Of a stretch of 64,000 bases of DNA, positions 58,160 through 64,000 are shown piece by piece. The DNA is taken from contig NC_060061.1 of the NCBI RefSeq assembly GCF_020283565.1, forward strand, positions 34,075,362 through 34,139,361, written 5' to 3'. The notes beneath the pieces were generated by a model that saw only the letters and a program-made list of their open reading frames with translations, did no database searches and was not told the DNA's origin. The DNA comes from Trifolium pratense. Lineage: Eukaryota > Streptophyta > Magnoliopsida > Fabales > Fabaceae. The translations under genes and the position numbers were made by a program. Numbering within the stretch: position 1 is the stretch's first letter; every line of letters starts with the position of its first letter.

Positions 58160-59850
58160 CACCAACGGTTCACTAATCTTCACATCTCTTATGAAAATTA
58201 CTTCACACACTAGACTTAGAACTCCAAATTGTTCAACCAATTCAACCTACTACCAAATGCACGACCCACGTAAAACTTCTTACTCAAGAATCCGCTACAA
58301 CATCCGATCCACTTGGATGACAACTTACTTCAAAATCATCACCTCTCAAGAATCATAATCACTTCCTCTTCCTCATATTCGACTCCTTCCGATCAAACAG
58401 GTACTTCAACTTTGGTCCACAAAAATGATGCCTTCAAACTTTTAGTGCAAGACACAATCTCCAACCATTCTGAATACTCTTCATCTGACTTAACCAATCT
58501 CACTAACGCCCCACGGCGAAACACTTGGTCTGACAACTTCCCTTCTAGTAGTTTCTCACAACTTGTTGTTCCCATTCATTCCACTTCGAACAACGTCGCC
58601 AATTCCTGAATATTCCGCTTCAAGAACATCTCTACTCATCTCATCTTCTCACGTTCGAAACATCTCGGAGGGATATAACCTTCTCCCCCACTTATCTCAA
58701 ACCCACTCCTACTCTTCCACTAGAACTTCCGGTGCTCACACCTAACTGTTCTATCGTCTCTAAACATATTCTTCCTAAGAAGAAACTAGTATCGACATCG
58801 TTTACACGCATGTCGCATACAAGGGACAAAACCTAACCCACGATACCTAAACACTAACACAAATTCATGCAAGCATTCAAGTAACCTATACTTCCCTCAC
58901 TTCTCAAAGTTAGGAAATCAAAACAACACAAGAAAAATGAACATTGCATAGCAATAATTCATACTCACATTCAATCAACTCAGAACAAGACATCAACAAA
59001 ATAAACTTGTCTGGCTCCCTCTCTTAGCAAAAGCTAGCGAGCTCCCGGCGAGACAAGTCAAAAACATTCACAGGACTTAGCAAGACTTAGCGAGACTCAG
59101 CGAGGTTCATTCTTCGCCTAGCGAGCACATCCAAAAATCTGGGTGCTCTGCTACGGTTTTGAACTTACGCTCACTAAACTCTCGTTTTCTCGACTCACTA
59201 ATCCACAAAATCCAAAACATCAAGCATATAACATCATTATAGACTTGAAAGCACAATTAGAATCATGCATCACAATTACAACATAGGATTATGAGATCTT
59301 CATGTTTTTACTCATAAAACGCATAGCAATTCAAATGCCTAGTAATCATCTAGCACATGTTATAAACAAACATATAACAAACACATACCAGGACACATTA
59401 ATATCCTACTCTTCTCACCATTTTGAAAATTAATTTTCACTCACCCAAAAGAAAATAACTCTATATTTTCACCAACATCTTCAAGAAATAATATTAGTTT
59501 TTAAAATTATTTCAAATCATTACCACATGCAGTTTTATATCATGCCGGATCGTCAACAATTAGCAAATAAGCGTCAACCAACCAAGTTTAAACTACACAA
59601 AGGTTAAACACTAAGCATATACAACTATTATAAACATAGAAGTATAATACTCACACATCTACTCACAAGAAGAATGGATAATCTAATCCAATTCACATCA
59701 CTCATAGTCCCTAAATGAACAACATGAATGATTTCACAAAACAAACACCACAAAATTGTTAGACAAACACGACTGGCACACAACACTCACTTGGTCTGAC
59801 TGCACAGACCTGCTCTGATCGACACATAACCCACACAGTCCGAAGACAAC
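58160..59850 (-). other. Internal non-coding part of the element (5' half)
   Basis: No supported gene. A block at 59030-59130 again has AGCGAG/CTAGCGAGC words like the cassette at 41890, although it is not in an LTR. Confidence 0.6.
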
Positions 59851-59866
59851 GGGGCTCTGATACCAA
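59851..59866 (-). other. Primer-binding site of the Tekay/Del-like element
   Basis: On the minus strand TTGGTATCAGAGCCCC starts one base after the LTR, matching initiator-Met tRNA. Confidence 0.9.
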
Positions 59867-60867
59867 TTGTAACACCCAAACCCATTATTTATATATTTCT
59901 ACCTTTAGTAAAATCCTTCTCAAAATACGCGGCGGAAAATCAAAGTTTGTTATTATAAAAGTCATGGTTCGAGCATTACACTCTTCAATCAAAATAATAC
60001 TAATGTAATTAATTAGTAAAAACAATGTTTATACAAAATAATCATTTATCAAAATGTATAGTTATACAATTAAATATCGAAAGTCATAAAGACCCTATAG
60101 TCTAAATACAACCCTTTCCCGTGTCACAATCAGAGCAGAGCTTCACCGACGACTCGACATCGAATACCACAAAAACCTGTCAATCTGGACCCCCAACGGT
60201 CCAGCACATAACACATAAAAGAGAGTTAGACAACATACTCAAATATATACAAGTGTAAGTAAATGGTACTTAAACACTTCTTCATAAAAACATGCATAAT
60301 CATACATTATACATATACATCACCATCATTCATGCATATTCATATATCATGCATATACTTCATTTGTCACATAATCAATCATCCACAAAATACACCAAAC
60401 ATATAGTTTCACGTCGTCTCGGACAATACCAAAACATCCACAAATATCACATAACTCAATTACAAATAGGAATATACATAAAGTTCCTAATGTAATCTAA
60501 CACCACAAATACATTGTTCAGATTATGGTCATGACGGACCCTGCGTTGTTCATTTTATAGTCATGACGGACTCTGCTCCTCACATACGGATTAACAATCA
60601 ACAATTACCAAGTATGTGTCAAACATCATTTATCATAAAATGCACACATAATCCCTAATGCAATCTAATGCTTCACATTCATGCTATGTCCTCTAGACAC
60701 CTCTAATGCATGTGGTACCATCGTCTTTATTAGAGTATCTCACCTCTAATATTTGTCTTTATCGAACAAATATAGTTTGATATCCGTCTTTATTGGACAA
60801 GCCAATATACAACAACAATTCATGAATGCATGTATATGTTTTTCATGAATTCACTCACAATCATTTT

Positions 60868-61202
60868 TTTTTTTTTTTGAAGGAAAAAGACTTATAGCAT
60901 TTCATTATTGTACGGGATGCATCTGTTCAGCCTTGTGCGGCGGTGGGGCTATTGAGTCAAACGGAACTCGGAGTTAAGAGTTCTGAGGTTGTTGAAATTG
61001 AGGTTCTTGTGCGGCGGTGGGGTGAGAATCTTGAATCGCTATAGTGAGTAATTTGATAAATTGCGTGTTGTCGTCAACCATGGTGGAACATGCATAATCT
61101 CAAATTTGGCATTATACGTGATTGAGTTAAGAGTTCTGAGGTTGTTGAAATTGAGGTTCTTGTGCGGCGGTGGTCAAGGGAGTTCTGTTGACTAGTACAT
61201 TA
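60868..61202 (-). mobile_element. LINE remnant with ~4.56-kb internal deletion
   Basis: It keeps the poly-A end plus about 30 bases and then jumps to the 5' leader (joining the counterparts of 48173 and 52733). All of ORF2 but its last few codons is lost. The junction has two bases (TT) of possible microhomology and no GT-AG, so it is a deletion and not splicing. Confidence 0.9.
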
Positions 61203-61556
61203 TCACTCACAATCATTTTAATTAGCATTAAGCTCGTCATTTATAAATGTGGAACACTATCCAACATTCCGTCTTTATTAAGATAACACTATACCTTAAT
61301 ATACGTCTTTATCGAATAACATAATTCGATATCCTTCTTTATTAAGTTGATTAACACCTTAATATACTTCTTTTGACATTTAAACAAACATCATCAACAC
61401 AATCATATTCCACAAATATAATCAACAACTATCATCACAATACAATTAATCATGGTTATAAACACCTAATTGCATGTTAGGATACCTTAAATCCATGTTA
61501 CAAGTGCCTAATTGCACTTAAAAACATCAGCAAAATAAGTTCTAGTCTGTCATGGT

Positions 61557-61667
61557 GGCTTCAGCCAGAGAAAGCCAGAAAAACTAGCAGGAACCCGAGG
61601 CTTACTGGCTTCAGCCAGAGAAAGCCAGGCCTCGCTGCAAGGCTGGCCCAGCCAGCATGCCAGCCAC
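61557..61667. repeat. Palindromic-word cassette, right LTR copy
   Basis: Same as 53380-53490: TGGCTTCAGCCA words twice. It is identical by eye, as expected for the partner LTR. Confidence 0.85.
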
Positions 61668-62460
61668 AGGAGCTCTGTTTTCGGGTTTGAGCATAAATCC
61701 ACCCAAAAATCCCATTTTTGATGTTCCAAATCCCAAATAAGTTTGTTTTCACGCATATAACATGTATATAAACATAAAAGGGCAGTTCATATCACCGATC
61801 TACAACAAAACACATCAAAAAGTAGTGATTCTACACTTTTACTCAAAAACTCATAAATACCAATGTTCTTGCTCAAACATCAACAAATTCTCATTTTTAT
61901 CCAATAAATTTGTTCATACATCATGATAAAAGCATATTAAGCATGTTATGAACCTTAGAATCGATTTCCATTAAGAAAATCCATTCACACTAAAACGAAA
62001 ATGGGGTGGAGGAAGTTCGGGTGAGGAGAAATCGACATTCTCCCCTTCCTCGAGTCACCCACGAATATGAAATCTACTCTCTTACCTTCACCGACGAAAA
62101 TCTCGAAGAATTGCTCTTGGATCTTCACTTTCCTTCTTGCCCTAGCTCACCAAGCTCTCTCTTCTTCTCTCAAGAACACAAAAGAATCATGAGAAATGAA
62201 TTCTCTTCCTCACTATCCCCTTATGGGCGCCCTTCACACACCCAAGGCCCATTGGGCCTCAAGCCCAATTGGCTTGGCCCAATAACACGTTAACTCACTC
62301 TACTCGCTTAATAACTAAGTACTCGATAAATAACTCAAGTTATTAACTTAATTAAAATGCCACGTTAAATAAAATATTTTAACACATAAAAATAATAATA
62401 TGAAAATTGGGTCGTTACATGTGGCGTGCAAAAGGAAACCGCTCTCTCTCCTATCAATCA

Positions 62461-64000
62461 ATGCACACTAATTTAGGGAACTCATTACACACTTCCCTTA
62501 AATATTTCATTACACGCAATCAATGCTTTTTCTTCCAAATCCTAATTTTTGATCGTGAACCCTATTCAACTGCTTCTCACTACAACTTTCATCCATTCAA
62601 CTTCTCAAACCTCAAAAACCATCATCCAAACATATCTGAATCGTCGCAAACAACAAAGTCTGCACGTTCTACTCGATCAAAGGCAAAGATCGAATCTGCT
62701 CTAATCATCAAGGATGTTGTACCTGTTACAACTGTTCGTGCTTCCAAACCCAAAGTTCAATCAAGTCTTGCTGAGAAGATAGGGAAGGGAAAATCAGTTG
62801 AAAAGAAGAAAACTCCAAAAGTAAGTGATGTTATCTCTCCATCTGGTAAATCTGAAAAAGGAACTTCTAAAAGAAATAGAAGGGATTATAAATCTAAGTT
62901 TTCTCTTTCTATGTCGGATTTGGTATTTCAATCCAATGTCGATACATCTGAGAAAACATCTGAAATCAACAAAGGAGAAACTCAGAACCCTAAACCTGTG
63001 TCTGAAGTTGTTGAAACAATCGTTCCAACCGGTGATAACCTTAGTCAAGAAAAATTGGGATCTGATGCTGAAAAGAGAGATCTTAATGCTATGCCTGTTG
63101 AAACTGAGATGGAAGACACCCCTACAGAGGTTGAGCCTGATATTGTTGATAAATCACCAACTATTGCGGAGATGGTGGCTGAAAAATCAACCCCTGTTGT
63201 TACTGAAGAGGTTGTCATGCAAGATGTTGAGACATCCTTGAATGAGAATGAAAAAATTGAAACTGCTGAGGAAGAACCTGTGAAGGAAGCTGCTGCTGAA
63301 AAAGATGTTGAGACAACTGACACAACATCTGAGTCCTCAGAAGAAGAAACTGGAACTGCTGATGAGGGTACTTCTGATGATGAAGGGGACACTCAGTCTG
63401 AAGAGAGCAACCAGTCCATACCCACAGAAGAACCAGAGATTGAAGCTGACAAATCTGTAGAAGCAGAGAAGGAAAAAGAAAAGGATGTAGTAGATGTTGA
63501 GGATTATGTCACCACCAAGACTGTTGTAAAATCAACTGGTGGTATAACAAAAAGGTTGAGAAGCTGTACAGGGAAGGTTGTGGCCACTGCAAGCAAGACT
63601 CCTGCACCAAGAGTGAAAACAAAAGGTGTTGGACCAGTCAAAGGTTGGAGCAAAGTTTTCTCTCCTCCCAGCAAGAAGAAGGAGACTCTGAAGAGGAAAA
63701 AGGAGTCATCTAGTGACTCAGACTATGATTTTGCTGAAGATGTTGCTAACATCTCATCCCCCAACCCTAAGAAGGCTACTGCAAAGAAGGCTCCTCAAGG
63801 TATTGAAGAAGCCCCCTGTGATAACATCTCTTTCCATCGTGCTGCCTTTGCACTGAGATGGGACTATATCTACCAAAGGAGATTGGCTGTTGAAAGGGAA
63901 CTGACCAAAGATGCTCTCAAATGTCAAGACATCTTTGACTACATCAAGGAAGCTGGTCTGATGAAGACAGTTTGTGACTTCGGTCCCTGCTATGAGCTGC
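62461..64000 (+). CDS. Envelope-like third ORF of the copia element, partial at the right edge
   Basis: Open from ATG 62461 to the window end (at least 513 codons) with no stop. The start may lie further in, since the first 60 codons are not conserved in character. Residues about 60-160 are basic and Ser/Lys-rich. Residues about 170-360 are highly acidic, rich in Glu, Val, Thr and Asp. Then come basic patches (KKKETLKRKK) and, near 466, the RWDYIYQRR block that marks SIRE/Maximus envelope-like or 'putative plant transposon' proteins. No clear signal peptide was seen, and the C-terminal part is missing. Its role is not established. A 15.3-kb insertion now separates it from pol. Confidence 0.75.
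   Translation, partial: MHTNLGNSLHTSLKYFITRNQCFFFQILIFDREPYSTASHYNFHPFNFSNLKNHHPNISESSQTTKSARSTRSKAKIESALIIKDVVPVTTVRASKPKVQSSLAEKIGKGKSVEKKKTPKVSDVISPSGKSEKGTSKRNRRDYKSKFSLSMSDLVFQSNVDTSEKTSEINKGETQNPKPVSEVVETIVPTGDNLSQEKLGSDAEKRDLNAMPVETEMEDTPTEVEPDIVDKSPTIAEMVAEKSTPVVTEEVVMQDVETSLNENEKIETAEEEPVKEAAAEKDVETTDTTSESSEEETGTADEGTSDDEGDTQSEESNQSIPTEEPEIEADKSVEAEKEKEKDVVDVEDYVTTKTVVKSTGGITKRLRSCTGKVVATASKTPAPRVKTKGVGPVKGWSKVFSPPSKKKETLKRKKESSSDSDYDFAEDVANISSPNPKKATAKKAPQGIEEAPCDNISFHRAAFALRWDYIYQRRLAVERELTKDALKCQDIFDYIKEAGLMKTVCDFGPCYEL

Larger units (their letters stand above)
47134..62419 (-). mobile_element. Non-autonomous Tekay/Del-like LTR retrotransposon with a LINE in both LTRs
   Basis: A 15,286-bp span with a perfect duplication TGTGG (47129-47133 and 62420-62424). 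On the minus strand the order is 5' LTR (62419-59868), primer-binding site TTGGTATCAGAGCCCC (59866-59851), internal sequence, purine tract (54254-54243), 3' LTR (54242-47134). Without the LINE each LTR is 2200 bp, and I counted only about five or six differences, so insertion was recent. The internal part is about 3.5 kb once the solo LTR is removed, with no protease, integrase or reverse transcriptase on either strand. It inserted between pol and the envelope-like gene of the copia element. Confidence 0.92.
59868..62419 (-). repeat. 5' LTR (element orientation) with a deleted LINE inside
   Basis: 2552 bp, of which 2200 bp match the other LTR almost perfectly. The LINE sits at the same base with the same 17-bp duplication (60851-60867 and 61203-61219). 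ORFs here repeat those of the left LTR and are not genes. Confidence 0.93.
39057..64000 (+). mobile_element. Maximus/SIRE-like copia retrotransposon, nested with other elements, right end outside the window
   Basis: 5' LTR (39057-40012), primer-binding site, gag-pol (40082-47115), and an envelope-like third ORF starting at 62461 and running off the edge. This order is that of the SIRE/Maximus lineage. Later insertions account for about 17.5 kb of the span: a solo LTR in gag and a 15.3-kb element between pol and the envelope-like gene. The 3' LTR is not in the window, so the target duplication cannot be tested. The five bases before the LTR are CAAGA. Confidence 0.85.

Noticed and set aside
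62825..63241. 138-codon plus ORF and the overlapping minus ORF 63045-63392
   Set aside because: Shadows of the envelope-like frame that is open from 62461 to the window end.

Overview
This is a plant nuclear genomic window. It is AT-rich, has GT-AG introns throughout, and carries a 14-exon plant cellulose synthase gene and many plant-type retrotransposons. The transposon families (a Maximus/SIRE-like copia element with an envelope-like third gene, and large Tekay/Del-like LTRs opening TGTAACGACCC) suggest a legume. That placement is inference, not proof.

Layout. 1-960 is the right end of an LTR cut by the window edge. 1850-10822 (minus) is a complete cellulose synthase of the CESA6-like clade: 14 exons, 1096 aa, all catalytic motifs present. 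Its intron 8 holds a young 2.1-kb LTR retrotransposon (4320-6446). The two 400-bp LTRs look identical, the 5-bp target duplication is perfect, and the single ORF carries an XS-type zinc finger, the domain found in the RNA-silencing proteins SGS3 and IDN2/FDM. 10823-15680 is non-coding and contains a candidate small Helitron (12919-13502).

15681-39028 is a transposon-type gene cluster with seven genes, all on the plus strand: an RPA70-like gene (15788-18180), a four-domain B3-like gene with an intragenic triplication (19457-22651), a B3-like fragment (23022-23740), a zinc-ribbon-less RPA-C tandem gene (25521-27007), a second RPA70-like gene (28248-30573), an intact 1576-aa Helitron Rep/helicase (32141-37579) and a small B3-like gene (38380-39028). 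RPA-like proteins plus RepHel are the known gene set of plant autonomous Helitrons: RepHel nicks, transfers and unwinds, and RPA binds single strands. The B3-like genes would be cargo or an accessory DNA-binding layer. I could not find the Helitron termini.

39057-64000 is a nested retrotransposon stack. The outer layer is a copia element (5' LTR 39057-40012, gag-pol 40082-47115, envelope-like ORF from 62461 running off the edge). A solo LTR (40645-42885) splits its gag. A 15.3-kb non-autonomous Tekay/Del-like element (47134-62419, minus) separates pol from the envelope-like gene. That element contains another solo LTR (56039-58154), and both of its LTRs carry the same L1-type LINE insertion. 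The LINE is full length with an intact 1360-aa ORF2 in the left LTR, and reduced by a ~4.56-kb internal deletion in the right LTR. Every insertion except the LINE's right-LTR copy can be checked by its own perfect target duplication.

Main leads: the XS-finger retrotransposon, the RPA/B3/RepHel cluster, the LINE carried inside an LTR, and a palindromic-word cassette in the Tekay-like LTRs whose sequence differs between copies while its hairpin character is kept. All exon boundaries were read by eye from splice consensus and reading frame.
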